5,101 nt of DNA from contig CAMPAJ010000145.1 of NCBI GenBank assembly GCA_946631805.1, positions 1 to 5,101 on the forward strand, written 5' to 3'. Below the pieces are notes generated by a model. It did not search any database and was not told where the DNA came from. It saw only the letters and a list, made by a program, of their open reading frames with translations. How positions within the stretch are numbered: position 1 is the first letter of the stretch; each line of letters opens with the position of its first letter. This DNA is from an uncultured Eggerthellaceae bacterium. GTDB taxonomy: Bacteria; Actinomycetota; Coriobacteriia; Coriobacteriales; Eggerthellaceae. Both the position numbers and the translations under genes were made by a program. Shown one piece after another: positions 5,020-5,101 of this stretch.

Positions 5020-5101
5020 CTTTCGCTTGGCTTCGGCTAACCTAAGTGGATGACAGGAACAGTGCCTGCAGAATCGCTCACGACCCCCGCCTCCCCCTCG
5101 C
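5020..5101 (+). repeat. Interspersed repeat core, copy D, with right arm cut by the window edge
   Basis: The core starts with 24 bases identical to copy A and continues with the blocks found in B and C: CGCTTGGCTTCG (5024-5035), TAAGTGGAT (5043-5051) and CTGCAGAATCGCTCA (5066-5080). The next 18 bases (5084-5101) equal the start of the right inverted-repeat arm of copy B (1383-1400). About six substitutions and no indels separate it from B over the core. The element continues past the right edge. Confidence 0.9.

Overview
The window is GC-rich (estimated by eye at about 60-65%), densely coding, and all convincing genes are on the + strand. The protein families and codon habits (strong G/C at third positions, a clostripain-type secreted protease, acidic Ala/Glu-rich proteins) suggest a high-GC anaerobe. 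A member of the Coriobacteriia, for example an Eggerthellaceae-like actinobacterium, is the best guess. This is an inference from overall style; no marker gene in the window proves it.

Layout: (1) 2-1222 is the C-terminal part of a clostripain-like (peptidase C11) protein whose catalytic half lies off the left edge. (2) 1223-1667 is a 445-base non-coding stretch. Its first 300 bases are an array of a short interspersed repeat: a G/C-rich hairpin of variable sequence followed by a core of about 62 bases. It holds one truncated copy (A) and two full cores (B, C). The rest is a probable promoter and leader. (3) 1668-2984 encodes a cytoplasmic coiled-coil protein with a single C-terminal membrane anchor, of unknown function. 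(4) 3004-3858, 19 bases downstream and probably in the same operon, is a SpoU/TrmH-family RNA 2'-O-methyltransferase. (5) 3859-4002 is a spacer with a hairpin and a weak promoter. (6) 4003-4968 is an NAD(P)-dependent D-2-hydroxyacid dehydrogenase with the full catalytic triad. (7) From 4990 to the right edge there is another copy (D) of the same hairpin-plus-core repeat, cut by the window end.

Nothing links the four proteins into one pathway. The coiled-coil and methyltransferase genes look co-transcribed, and the dehydrogenase probably has its own promoter. The most notable element is the repeat family. Four hairpin-plus-core units, all in the same orientation, sit just downstream of stop codons. 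The core has no length variation between copies B, C and D. The hairpin before each core differs in sequence but keeps the ability to pair. Copy B is also enclosed by a perfect 23-bp inverted repeat. This looks like a family of structured 3'-end or REP/MITE-like elements that should recur across the genome.
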